A stretch of DNA of 64,000 nucleotides from Nelumbo lutea. Its lineage: Eukaryota; Streptophyta; Magnoliopsida; Proteales; Nelumbonaceae. The notes under the pieces are model-generated. The model was not told the DNA's origin, did not search any database, and worked only from the letters and a program-made list of their open reading frames with translations. Position 1 is the first letter of the stretch. The number at the start of each line of letters is the position of its first letter. Made by a program: the position numbers and the translations under genes. The stretch spans positions 24,606,378-24,670,377 of the forward strand of contig JAKGHH010000008.1 in the NCBI GenBank assembly GCA_022828595.1. Reading direction: 5' to 3'. Shown piece by piece: positions 1 to 11,229 of the stretch.

Positions 1-242
1 TTCCGATATGTGGAAGTAATAATGTTGAGTTTTGGCCATTCCATCCATGCCATATATCTGTCACACTACCGATATGTCTCAATACTTTTAAACCATTCTT
101 GCACGAGATCTAAACAATATATGTTTTCAGAAAAAAAAAACGAAAAACCGGTGCCATTTGTTATGGTCGATTTATTTAAATTCAAAGAACCCATTTACCA
201 TATCAAGCTTATAATCAGATGTAGTAGGCATGTTACTTAAGC

Positions 243-520
243 ACAATGAGTGAGCACGTAATAGCTATATGATATATGTTCCATTTATGTGTTTTTTTGT
301 TCTGTTAGATAGAAATTATTCATTATTTTATTATTATTATCAAAATAATTAAAAATAAAAATAATAAAAAAATCTAAATGTATTGGGAATTGAGATTCAT
401 TTATGTTATTTTTAATTATTTTGATAAAAATAATAAAATAATTATCTATCTAAAATGTATGGATGAAATGCACATTAACTGGGACATGTGTAACAAAGCT
501 ATTATGTACTCACTCATTGT
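243..520. repeat. Foldback MITE
   Basis: The ends are inverted copies of each other: ACAATGAGTGAG with a following TAATAGCT at the left, and the reverse complement at 497-520. A second, inner inverted pair of about 36 bases (around 311-347 and 408-443) differs at one base, so the whole unit can fold into a hairpin. It has no coding capacity. This looks like a miniature inverted-repeat transposable element. I could not find a clean target-site duplication, so the superfamily is open. Confidence 0.65.
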
Positions 521-1684
521 AATTACCTAACAAAGCTATTTATTGGATAAACTTCTAACAAATCAAAATCGTTGAAGCCTGGAAATGGAGGAATTTCTTT
601 ATTGCAATCAATGATCCTTGAAATCATCTAACAGTACATAATTCATTGGTTATGGATCAATGGTTTCAAGATTTCATATCACTTTCGGACTGGTTAAAGC
701 CATTAATTGAATGGGTGTCTTCATCTGGGTAAGACTTTGAAAAATATGAATCAATTACAGTTGTTAATGACTCGGTATGGACCGTATTTATCAGACGACT
801 ACGATTGAGTGAACATTGAACATCGCCAATTTTTGGGTTTGGTCTATCTAGAGCCTGGGACAAAATTGGTCTATTTTCAGTCACACTCATTAAAACCGAA
901 GGTTCAAAGCAACGTACGTTTTAGGATAGCCTTTGTGTACACATAGTAAACAATGGCTAACTTTGGTAATGTAGAAAACAATAGAGAAACAAAAAGTTGA
1001 GGAAAACTCTTGATGGTGCATGATCTAACGCTTACGGACAATTCGGACGCTGGACCAGGTAAGTCGCTTAGTCGAACTGTAAAGAAAGAGAAAAAAAATC
1101 AGAGTACCCGGTGTAAGAATTCAGATGTTTAAGTCAGTAAATTGAAGTTTTCAGAAAGCTAGAAAGTGAGAGAAATTTAGAGAGGTTGAGTGCTAAATTA
1201 TGTGTACCTTATGAGCTTGAAGGTGAGGCTCTTATATAGGTGAGTTGCCGTGAACCTCATAAAATGCGTCCGAGATCTCCAACCTGTTTGATTTGAAGGT
1301 GGTTTCATACCTAAAAGTGGATCCCGCGTAAACAAATAACGTTTATCCAATCATGCCCGAAATAGGTGCAGTGATAACTAGCTCTTCCAATGTGGTATCG
1401 TGATCCCTAGGAATTCAGAGGTGATAGTTCGTTTAAGGGGGATGCCGCTTGGCACGTCAAGTAGGTCACTAACTGAAGTTAGCTTAGATCTATGGAAGTA
1501 GGTCGCCTCTTACGTTGACCTAAGGTCTTGCCTAGCTGTTCATAGTTCAGCCTACCGGGTGGTACAGAGGTGTCACTCTATTGTTCTACAATGCCACATT
1601 TCATGATACCATTGGAGGACCAAGCTACCCCTCGTAAGCTCTCGACAAATTTTGTGAAATTCCTTAGAAAATTTCCTCAACTTT
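521..1684. other. No gene; possible decayed LTR
   Basis: No reading frame looks coding. The stretch 1030-1680 has a mixed-composition, LTR-like look, including a TATATAG motif near 1235 followed by GC-richer sequence. I found no matching second LTR, primer-binding site or polypurine tract, so a solo LTR is only a guess. Confidence 0.3.
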
Positions 1685-1965
1685 CTGTTTAATTTGGATC
1701 TATTACCAACAATACATTCTCAACATGACCCAACTGGCCACTACAGCTGATATCACATAAATGCCTTGTAGATGCCCCACATCCACATCCCAGTGTGCAT
1801 TGGGAACATTGCCCGTACTTGTTATTGGAAGATGCTCTATGATGTGAACTCACTGTGATTGCACATTGGGAATATCTTCCCAATATTCCGGACGTACAGG
1901 TGCAGTGGCTTGTTGGGAGTGTTTTGGTTGGTAGCAAATGCCTGTCCATACAAAACACAACTTAA
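1685..1965. repeat. MITE-like inverted-repeat element
   Basis: The left edge (TTACCAACAATACATTC) and the right edge, read on the opposite strand (CTACCAACCAAAACACTCC), are related inverted repeats. Between them is a run of self-complementary words such as GCATTGGGAACAT and CCCAATAT. No protein is recognisable. Similar CATTGGGAAC/GTTCCCAATG words recur near 24180, 25680 and 43160, which suggests a dispersed family. Confidence 0.4.
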
Positions 1966-2246
1966 TCAAACATATATAAATCTAAAGAATAAATCAACAT
2001 ATATAAATCAACTGCCTAATGGGGGCTAATCAAGCGCCGTGGAGATGTGAAGTCTTAATTCAGGAGTGCTTGCCATTCATTAGGATGCACACATCTACTA
2101 TGCCTACTCACACTTGTGGAAAGAAGCAAACAGATCTGCAGTTTGCTTAGCCAACGCAGGTCAGTTCACCACCTTGTCCCAAGACAGAGACTTTCCTTTT
2201 GCCTTGCAGGCTTTGCAGAGGACCCTCCCTTCGTTAGTTTTTTTTG

Positions 2247-2662
2247 TAGGGTATACATATATATGGACTGGATTTGGTCCAATCCAATCTAGTCCAATGT
2301 GAGTCATTATAAATGGACCAGGTCCAATCCAATCCAATGAATGTTTTGGATCAATTTGGACTAGTCCAATTCAATTTTTTGACCGTCCAATCTGTTCATA
2401 TTCATTTTGATTTAGATTGGTTTCAATTCAAACCCGGTCCATTGACACATATATTCTTATCTTATATCAATGGACTAGATATTAGCTTAATCCAACCCAA
2501 TCCAATATAAATATGTTACGGACCGACAGGTCCAATCCAATTTAATAAATATTTTGGACCGGATTGGCCTAATCCAATATGCCTTGTTGGTCCATCCAAT
2601 CTGTCCAAATTGATTTTGGACTGAACGGGTCCAATCCAATTCTGATCCACTGACACCCTTAC
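2247..2662 (+). repeat. hAT-type MITE, GGTCCAATCC family, copy 1
   Basis: The unit is full of short direct and inverted words of the form TTGGACC / GGTCCAATCC, and ends with GACACCCTTA, the family's TAGGG-TGTCAA terminus read inwards. It matches the better-preserved copy at 51623-52060 in word order (GGACC, AATAAATATTTTGGACC, GTCCATCCAATCTGTCCAAATTG). The left terminus is eroded (TAGGGTATAC) and no target duplication is visible. Several short reading frames here are only translations of the repeat. Confidence 0.6.
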
Positions 2663-4240
2663 ACGGAAACACATACCTTATATGAAGTAATATGAAGTAA
2701 TTGTTAGAGAATAAAGTCCTATTTAGGGACCTCACTTAACAGCTTAAGCTTTTAGGATGAATGATTTTTTGAGATGATATTAGAGAATATTTGACCGAAT
2801 GGTTTAGTATTCAATCCTCATTTCTCCCATTATAATTAATTTTCAGCACAAGATATATATAGGTCTATGCTTTCCTATGCTTCAAGCCAAATAGGCTTTC
2901 GGGTGAAAGAGTGTATTAGATAATAAAAACCTATTCATGGACTTCTTTTAACAATGTAAACTTTTAGATTGAAGGGTTCTTTGAGAAATTACACAACAAT
3001 CTGCATATAAGAATACATAGCAGACCATATTGGCCAAAACATGTGGATACTCTTTGATAGAAGCAAGCCTTCTCCTACTTAATGTTTTTTCCTCTTTTTT
3101 CTTTGTGATTTCTATTAGTTTTCCCTTCCCCTCATTTTGCAAGCTTTGGGTTGCATTCCCATGTCTATTTCTAAACATGTTTCCTACACCCATTTTCGCA
3201 CTCTAGGGAGACTAAAAATCTTCTAACTTCATTATCTAATTTAGGATCTATATTTATGCTTTAAGCTTGAAAGCATTGCTTTGTATTTATTTCTTTGGAG
3301 TGTCCTTGTTCCATAAAGTTCAAGTTTCTGGAATTATAGTTCACTTGGTATCATATAATTTTTTTCATAAATAGTTGGTACCATATAATTAGATCAAAGA
3401 AAGTATGAAATCCCATTTTCTAAATGCACTAGATAAAAATTCTTCAAAGACATAATATTTAGTTTGATCTAACTAATGGTGATTGAAAACTTGAGATTGC
3501 ACTTCACTTTTTAGGTAGTTCTTTTCATATTTCTTGTAGTACAAATTAATGAGAGTGCGAATGAAAAGAATGAATACTCTGGTCCATTTTTTCTTTGGGT
3601 TTTATTTTATTTTGCCTCAGGTTTTATTTTACTTCATTTACAATTTAAACAAACAAAAAATAAATCAAAATTTGCATTGGCATACTTTTTGCACCAATGT
3701 AAATAAGATAGCAGTGGAGAAAACAAGACATTTATTTCTCTTTTGTTCTGCATCTATGAACATTGGATTTTTGTCTTTTTTTTTTTTTTTTTTTTGTACA
3801 AAAACTAAACATTGCAACTTGTAGGGATAAAAACAAAAGAGACTTCCAAGTTGGCACAAGCAACCTTAATGTCCTCTAATATAAACCTTTTCAGTGGCAC
3901 CACCTGTCACTTCTTCATTACCCAAATCAATTAAACCATCAATATCCATTCTATCAATAATTCTTCCCCCTTTTCTTCAAATGTAACCTTCTGCCCCTTT
4001 TTTTTGTCCCCTTACAAGCTAGTTGAGCCCACATTCATGCATGTTTCTTCTAGGATTTCAACCTTTGGTATTTCTCCCCTTCCCCAAAAGAAAGCATCTT
4101 TTAAGCTTTTCCATTTGATGATTGACCTGATATTATCTAACAGTCCACCTCTTTTACTATCAACTCAAAGGAAATCTACAACTTGATTTTTTTTTTGCCT
4201 TTTCCTCTTCAACTACAAGAGGTAAGACACTAAATTGATT
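2663..4240. other. No gene seen
   Basis: AT-rich sequence with a T homopolymer near 3779-3796. Short open frames show no recognisable domain or splice-supported continuation. Confidence 0.5.
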
Positions 4241-4252
4241 TTGTGCAGCTTG

Positions 4253-5290
4253 TTATGAATTTTTCACCCAGAAGGAAAGATTTGTATGAAAAGAAATAAG
4301 TGTTTGGTTTTTTGTTTGATTTCCCATGACCTCTAACCATCTTTGTTCTACTTGTTTTTTCACTACCTGCTTTGCTAATTCCCATGGAGAAATAGTTTCA
4401 TTCATCTCCCGTGGTGAGGGTGAATCACTATGATTCTGTTTTTGTTTTCCTCTCATTGCTGAGTCACCTTTAAGTCCTTTGTTCTTGTTCTTTCCACTAG
4501 AGAAACTTTGCATCTAGCATTTCATTTAGGAACCTCAACCATGGCCCATGTCTCCCTAGCTCCTTTCCTCCTTCAGTACTTGTTTCTTTAGTTTTTTTAT
4601 TAGTTCTTCAATATCATCACCCCTGTTAAAAATCATAGGACTTTGCTTCATGACCTAAGAAACCACACTTTTCACAAAATATGGGTAGCACTTCATAAAT
4701 GAAGGAAAATCACATAATTTTGTCTATTTCATTTAAACAACTTACACCTAAAGGGATAGGTTTCCAGATGTTAAGGCTTACCCAAATTCTTAAGGGTTTC
4801 CCCTAGATCATCTTATCTCTGGCCTTATATGGATTGATATTCAAATGATCAATCGTCACTAGATTAATGCTTATGCACAACTCTTCAACAAATCTAAGAG
4901 ACCATAACTCCATCGGGACATCTTGGTTTCTCATCCAAATATCAAGATGATCACTAAATAATCCTCTGGGATTATAGTTTTTTTTACTCCACTTTTTTAA
5001 CAGCAAAGGAAACCCATTGATTAGCCAAGGACCTTTTTCATAATGCGTTTTATATCATTAGCATCATTAACAGCAATCCACAAAATATTTGATCCTTCAA
5101 TCCAGTTGACGTCATATTTCATTCTACTCCAAAAGTTTCTAACCTTCTGAATAACACCAAAAGCATTCGTTGCTTTGTTAGTAAAATCCATTCCATAGAC
5201 ACCACATTCATAGAACAACTCAACTCTTTTCTTTCTGTCCTCCTCACGATCAAAATTATCATGTTCAGTCAATGAGACACAGTTGAGCAC
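4253..5290 (-). pseudogene. LINE ORF1-like (DUF4283 / zinc knuckle) pseudogene
   Basis: Read on the minus strand, interrupted frames give, in order, a segment with WIEGSNILWIAV (around 5021-5290); then LKKWSKKNYNP, DIWMRNQDVPMELW and LRFVEELC (4803-5006); then IWVSLNIWKPIPLGV; and then a zinc-knuckle motif CEKCGFLGHEAK near 4650-4690. This order is that of the DUF4283 plus CCHC-type knuckle protein found as ORF1 of plant L1 LINEs and in related domesticated or free fragments. Stops and frameshifts break it at least twice, and a basic, low-complexity tail (4253-4513) follows. No reverse transcriptase is found next to it, so it is an isolated, dead ORF1. Its promoter and ends cannot be defined. 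Confidence 0.6.
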
Positions 5291-5294
5291 AAAG

Positions 5295-5950
5295 AGGTTG
5301 AAGCTCTATTGAAAAAAAAAAAAAAAAGAACAGTTTAATAAGCTAGAAGACGAAAGGGTGATTTCCGCTTCACTGGGATAAAAAATGGCTCACAAAATAG
5401 CAAATCTGCTCACTGGACGCTCTGCTTGCACCCAGAGCAAAAAAAAAAGCATTTTTTTATGAACAGGAGAAGCATTCCAATGGAACTTTTATGACGTAGC
5501 AAGAAGCATAAAGAAAGAATATCGTGCCCCCTTTCAAAATAGCCTTGGATCCACAAGGAGAGAGAAAAGAAACTCAAAGAAAATTGTATTCAATTCAATT
5601 CATTGAATTTGAGTTTTACAATAGCCTATTTATAGGCAATTCACAACTTTTCCAAAATAGTAAAATTACTCAATATAGAAAAACTCCAAATCAATTTCCA
5701 AACATTACAAAGCACCATATTGTATTGAAAGAAGACTTCCCAATCAAACTAGGATTCAAAATATTCTGAAAGGAAGAAAAATGAAACTTACCATAAAAGG
5801 AAAATTTTTTGAAAGCCCCAGCCAAAACAAAAGAATTCGGGCCTAGAAAATATAAACACATTGAAGGTATTGATTTGTTGGTGCATAGCATGTGATTAGG
5901 CAATCATTTTGATATATTATATGTTGAAAATGGGCACCCAAATCAAAAGT
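5295..5950. other. No gene; LTR-like sequence
   Basis: 5520-5760 contains a TATTTATAGGC motif after a GA-rich leader and resembles the transcription-start part of a retroelement LTR. No partner LTR or primer-binding site was found. No coding potential is supported. Confidence 0.3.
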
Positions 5951-5954
5951 TATG

Positions 5955-6398
5955 GTGAGGGGTGTCAATGAACTGGTTTTGGATTGGACTCGTCCAAACC
6001 AAAATCAATTTGGAAGGATTGGATGGACCAATAAGACATATTGAATTGGACCAGTCCAGATTTAATGATCCAAAGTATTTATTAGATTGGATTGGACCTA
6101 GCCCATCCATAATGAATTTATATTGGATTGAGTTGGATTGTGCCAATATCTGGTCCATTGATAAAAGATAAGAATATAGATGTCAATGGACCAGGTTTGG
6201 GTTAGAATTAATCTTTGTTTTTTTTTTTGTCAAAGTTTAGAATTAATTTAAATTAAAACAAATTTGAACAGATTGGATGGTACTGAACTGGACCAGTCCA
6301 AAATATTCATTAGATTGGATTGGACCTTGTCCATTTTGTAATGGACTCACATTGGACTAGATCGGATTGGATCAAATCAAATCCAATTAGACATTCAA
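5955..6398 (-). repeat. hAT-type MITE, GGTCCAATCC family, copy 2 (reversed)
   Basis: Begins AGGGGTGTCAATGAACTGG and carries the family words TTGGATTGGACC, GGATTGGATGGACCAAT and GGACCAGTCCA in reversed order relative to the copies at 2.25 and 51.6 kb. A partial internal repetition (TTAGAATTAAT twice, around 6205 and 6237, separated by a T-run) suggests a slippage or nested event. Flanking target duplications are not clear. Confidence 0.55.
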
Positions 6399-6399
6399 A

Positions 6400-8325
6400 G
6401 TTAACTTCTATTTTTTTGCAGCTTGTTTTACATCATCACTCCAGCAAAATGCTTCTTTCTATTTATCTCTTTCCTTAAAATAAATGCCAAAAATACTGGT
6501 GAGAAAATTCATGTACTGGTAGGATACATGTACAACCATGATTATCCTTTGATTCAGAGGTAATTTTATTTTTTTAATTACCAATTGTACACCAATGGAC
6601 CAGGTTAAGTCTAATTTTGTGTCTTTATATACTTCAAAAATTTCAGCATTGGTTACTGATGCAAACATGGTCTCTTTCTCTAGTTAAAGTCAATTTCGAA
6701 AGCTGGGACCAGACTGCTACTGCTGTATTATTATTTATCTGTTAGGATCAGTATGGAAAGAGTACAAATACAAATTTGTAGAGCGTAAATCATTGTATTT
6801 TGTATTGTTTTATATGTATTTACACTATATATTTATATTTGTACTCTTTACTGACTTGTCACAAAACTTTACCATGGGAATTGAGATCCCAAAGGAGATA
6901 GCCTTATGGAATTGTTCATGAAACCAAGAAATAGTTTCTCTAGAACAATTGTTTTCGGCATGCAAAACAGATTATATGATGAGAATGCCCAATGCAAATA
7001 AGAGAGAAGTAATACAAAATTTTGAGACTTACCTTTGGCTTTTACCTCCATCGTCTGCACTTCCTCTCTAATAACATTTTCTCCTTTTTTTATATTTCTA
7101 TCCTAAACCTTATATTCGAGAAGGGTTAATTCTCACCTTCTAATTAACTATCATTTGTCCTCCATCCTTCCTCCTACTTAGAAATATTATTTGTCAATCG
7201 AGGGTACCAAATCAAGGAAGATATGTTAGGCCTTGAAAATGATACCTTATACTAGTATAAGTGGAACTATTACTTGTATAAGTATAATTTTAGGTAAATT
7301 ACAACACCTTCCTTCTATTAGGGTTAGTGATCATTTCCAGATTGAAAATTTCTGGGATTGGGTCTAGGCTCTGACCCATTTCTGTCAATGGAGATGAAAA
7401 TTTTTCTATCCCCGTTTCCGTTCTCATAAGGGGAATCATCGTCATCCTGTTCAGGATGGATCCCGACAAAACATTTTTTCTCTTTTACACTTCGGCCCAT
7501 GCAAATTCATTTCACCAAAAAAGCAGCCCATTCTTTTTATGGCCCTAGTGGCCCTACCTATAAAGTATTTTGTTAACCCATTGCGGTTATTATTGGCCCT
7601 TGTTAGGCCATTTTCATATTAGCCCAAGTGGCCCTTTTCGATCAGCTATAGAAGTTAGCCCTTAGTGGCATTCTTGTTGACCCGTTAAGGTCTATTATTT
7701 GCTTGTTTTTGGCCATCTATGATTTTGCCTATGCTGGCCAGCCTATTTGCCATGTCAGCACTATATCAAGCTTGGAGGATTGGATGTTATGGTAAGGGTG
7801 TCATCATCATCTATCTTTGACCAGATCTTTGATTCCCATGTATTTGAAGGGGCGCATTAGGAAATACAATGGGATAATGATAAATTTGAGAGTAGTTAAG
7901 TTGAAATAAGATAAGATTAGTGTTTTAAGTCAGTTTAAGATAGAAGAGTATGAGCAAGTGTGGGTTTATCCCTCTTATTCTATAAATTGTCATGTAATTC
8001 TCTCATTTAAAATTAATGCAATTTTCTACTTATTTTTCTGATATTTCACAATTACCAATTTAAATTTCAATTTAAGAAATTCCTTTTTTTACATATTTTT
8101 GTTTAAATTTTATGTAATACTAAACTTCAACTAGGCCTTTTGTCTTTTAAGAGGAATTATATGACAAGTAGTGAGCATATATAACAAGGATACGACACTA
8201 AAATAAAATTTAATATATTTTACTATCATTTTAATAATAAGCATCGTTTTTAATAAATAAATATGATTTTCAGTATATCCAGGTCTATCAGATCTAGACC
8301 CGATAGGCCTGACTGTTAACCGGAA
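6400..8325. other. No gene seen
   Basis: AT-rich intergenic sequence. A region near 7360-7760 has an odd recurrence of GGCCC and GGCCA words but no open frame worth calling. Nothing else is recognised. Confidence 0.45.
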
Positions 8326-8329
8326 GTAC

Positions 8330-8665
8330 CAAGGTTTTTAAAATAGGATTGGACAACGAATCAGTTGTGGGTCTGGTTCTCGGGTCAAATGGTCGGACCA
8401 TTCAAATCGAACGGATGGTCCATTCTGACAAAAAATAAAAAAATAAATAAAATAAAACAGTCAAAACTGTTGAACGGTTCAACCGCCTGAGTCAGCGGTT
8501 TGCTGACCAAATCAATGTTTTTTGGCGAAATTCCAGTTTCGGAAAAAAATGGAACTGGTTCCCAGTTTTTCTGGTCCAACTGAACGGTTCAACTGCCCGA
8601 GTCAATGGTTCCCGGTTTTTCCAGTCCAACTGTATGGTCTGGTCCGATTTTGAAAACGATGACTG
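8330..8665. repeat. Dispersed repeat with AAGGTTTTTAAAA / TTTTGAAAAC ends, copy A
   Basis: Starts AAGGTTTTTAAAATAGG and ends with the near-inverse GATTTTGAAAACGATG. The interior shares long stretches with 9160-9415, including AAACGGATGG.CCATT followed by an A-rich spacer of the AAAAAATAAAAAAATAAA type, then CAGT.AAAACTGTT. It is a MITE-like family; copies in plants are typically non-autonomous DNA transposons, but the superfamily is not assigned here. Confidence 0.5.
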
Positions 8666-8779
8666 AAACAGTTCTGAATCTATGATTTAGTCCTGATTAA
8701 TAATCAGTTCGGGACCGGATTCACCTTGTCCCGATCCAAGCCCAACCTGACAGCCCTAGATGGGACTTGAATTAGCAAG

Positions 8780-9011
8780 CAAGGTTCAAAGTACCGATAT
8801 AATACGCATATCGGTACTTAGAAACACACGAAACTCTTTTTTCTTTTAGTTTTTTTTTTTAATTTTGGTTTTTTAGGAAGCTAAAAATAGTATTTTTTTT
8901 ACTAAAAAAAGTTGAGATTCCAAAACACTTGAAAACAGGTGTTTCAGAGTGTATCTTTTTCAAAAGATATGATATGATACGGGGCGTGTCATATCGATAC
9001 TTTAAACCATG
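8780..9011. repeat. hAT-type MITE with 8-bp target duplication
   Basis: Terminal inverted repeats CAAGGTTCAAAGTACCGATAT (left) and, read inwards from the right, CATGGTTTAAAGTATCGATAT. The element is flanked by a perfect 8-bp direct repeat TTAGCAAG at 8772-8779 and 9012-9019. A TSD of 8 bp and short TIRs point to hAT. Related but damaged sequence (AAGGTTTAAAGTATC) is visible near 55164. Confidence 0.8.
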
Positions 9012-9159
9012 TTAGCAAGTATAAGAAACATTCAGTGTGTGGCTTGCCCTTTGGTTAGACCCAACACATGACTGAGTGGGAGTGGGACACAAGATTTACA
9101 CACACCGCAATCTAATCGTGTATTGGAAACATCCCCCATTGACAATGTCAGGAGATACA

Positions 9160-9415
9160 AGTTTTTTAAAACCGAATGAGGCAGAAAACCGTTCTGAGTC
9201 TGATTCCCGAGTTAAATGGTTTGATTGTTCAAATCAAACGGATGGCCCATTTTAATAAAAAATAAAAAAATAAAAAACAGTTAAAACTGTTATCTGGGTC
9301 AATGATTTGACTGCTAGAATCAACAGATCGTGGACCAAATCAGCAGTTTTTAGGCAAAAATAATAATTCTGATTGAAACGGACCGTCCGGCTCAGTCCGG
9401 TTTTAAAAACATTGG
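9160..9415. repeat. Dispersed repeat with TTTTTAAAAC ends, copy B
   Basis: Second copy of the family at 8330-8665: begins AAGTTTTTTAAAACCG, ends CGGTTTTAAAAACATTG. These are inverted repeats of one another. Confidence 0.5.
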
Positions 9416-9419
9416 GGAG

Positions 9420-9970
9420 ATATTACGAATACACATCGAGATGTGCATGTGGGGCATAGATGTGATGTCCATGGAATGGGTTGGGGTGGGGTCATATATA
9501 TATGTTCCTTTCAATGATGATTTTACCACTGCGCTCTGAGCCAATAACAACATTTGCTTCAGCTTTAGCTTCTTCATGCCCAACATATCTGATGCTTGGC
9601 CAATAACTGTTTCCATTCATGAAACACCGGGATGTTGCTCAGGATGGACCAGACAAAGGCCCTCGATCTCATAGAGTCCCCAGATGCCGTGAAATAATAC
9701 GTTGCTAGGTTGCTAAAAGCGATGGTTGTCGAGCAGGAGACATCAGGGTCCCGAAACTGTTGTCCATATGCCACCTTGGCTCACTGTCGCCATACATGAC
9801 CATCAAGTCATCAACCACATATAGCGAGCTATCGTTGATCTCGACTAAATTTTCCATGCTTTGTTTTGTCAATCATGTTACGTTCAGCAACTATATACGC
9901 CATCAAAATCAACCACTATATATACCTAATTCATTGATAAGTCAGCCGTGATAGAATTGTGATATAATGA
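9420..9970 (-). other. Unresolved possible gene fragment
   Basis: Overlapping minus-strand frames (9574-9774 and 9392-9616) are open and show less biased composition than the surroundings. Different frames contain plausible stretches such as SSLYVVDDLMVMYGDSEPRW and YGQQFRDPDVSC, as if one coding sequence had been frameshifted. I do not recognise the protein and see no splice structure, so this is reported only as a candidate decayed gene piece. Confidence 0.2.
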
Positions 9971-9980
9971 ATTAAGAATA

Positions 9981-10508
9981 GAGAAAATTTTACTTTAGTA
10001 TTCTCAACTTTGAGGGTGGTGTCAAGTTAGTATTTGAACTTTTAAATGTTCCATTGTATTATCTAAATTTTTAAAAAGTGTTAAGTTGGTCATTACCTTC
10101 AACCGATCGTTTGTTATTTATTGAAAATGTCAAAAGTACATTTGAAAAGAAGATACTGTTCATTGTCTTCTAGCTTGAGACTGAACCGGTTGAGCTGTTT
10201 GAGATTATAGACTAATGAAGTTATTCTCTTCTACCTTTAGATCTGAAACGTATTTTTGTCTAGTTATTTATTTGCTTTTAGTTATTGTTTCCCTCTATCA
10301 TATTTCATGTTTTTTCTCTCTTTTTCTTTGAAGATAATGATTCAGTCTCAAGTAGAAAATAATGAATAGTATCTTTCTTTGAAAGGTAGTTTTGATATTT
10401 TTAACAAATAACTGACGATCAATTAATAGCAGGGACCAACTTGACACTTTTTAAAAGTTCAGATACTAACTTGACATTACTCCCAAGGTACTAAAGTAGA
10501 AAATTTCC
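9981..10508. mobile_element. Mutator-like MITE with long TIRs and 9-bp TSD
   Basis: The two arms (about 9981-10195 and 10333-10508) are inverted copies: GAAAATTTTACTTTAGTA at the left pairs with TACTAAAGTAGAAAATTTCC at the right. Internal words match too: GTCAAGTTAGTAT with ATACTAACTTGAC, and GAAGATACTGTTCATT with AATGAATAGTATCTT. A perfect 9-bp direct repeat TTAAGAATA flanks the element (9972-9980 and 10509-10517). Arms near 200 bp with a 9-bp duplication are the signature of Mutator-like elements. There is no transposase, so it is non-autonomous. Confidence 0.85.
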
Positions 10509-10839
10509 TTAAGAATATAATTACACAATTTTGAAGTGGTTCATCCGTGGTCATTGGCATGCATAAGCCCTTGAAGTTGAAATAACATTAAATTTTGTGC
10601 GGCCGTTCATCTCTGTGTTGCATATATTTTGCATCCTCCTTGGTTTTTGGCAAAAGACACAATTAAAATGGGCCATAACAGATGTTTTATGTTTACAAAT
10701 AGCTTGGTGGTTACATTGACTTAGACCGAGAAAGATGGAAAACAGGAAACAGAAATTCAAGTATTCATTATTCAATATATGGAGCAAGCAACTTCACCTC
10801 CTACAAGGCATGCAGCTGAAATCAAATTTATTGCTTTTA

Positions 10840-11080
10840 TTAGTGACAGAAATAAAATACAAATTTAAAACCAACAAAAAAAATAGAGTTGTTTTTTTTT
10901 TTTACTTGGTAGAGAGTCAACAATTTAACATTTTGGGTCAAAATATGTCAACCTTTGATGTCATAGATAAATAATAATAAAAAATAAATTTGACAGAAAA
11001 ATATAAAATACAAAAAAAAAATTATAGAAAAAAATCGACACATTTCTAATATCACATATTCACCATAGTGTGACAAATAA
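10840..11080. repeat. Single dispersed copy of the 236-bp tandem family
   Basis: Shares the ordered words AAATACAAATTTAAAA, TTTGATGTCATAGATAAATAATAA, ATTATAGAAAA, ACACATTTCTAATATCACATATTCA and GTGTGACAAATAA with the tandem array at 23.0-23.75 kb. It is therefore a dispersed member of that family. Confidence 0.5.
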
Positions 11081-11090
11081 GAATAATTAT

Positions 11091-11160
11091 ATGTATATAT
11101 ATATATATATATAATAGATAGATAGATAGATAGATAGATAGACAGAGAGAGATAGAGAGA
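11091..11160. repeat. Compound microsatellite (AT)n-(ATAG)n-(GA)n
   Basis: A TA run is followed by about seven TAGA units and then GA-rich sequence. A 17-base C homopolymer lies nearby at 11213-11229, which is rare in plant DNA and prone to sequencing error. Confidence 0.9.
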
Positions 11161-11229
11161 GCACACATATGAAGTTTTTACTCCAATGTATTCTACAAGG
11201 GGTCAGGTCCTTCCCCCCCCCCCCCCCCC

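Noticed and set aside
3770..3800. Poly-T at 3779 as a LINE insertion
   Set aside because: No LINE 3' sequence or open reading frame next to it.
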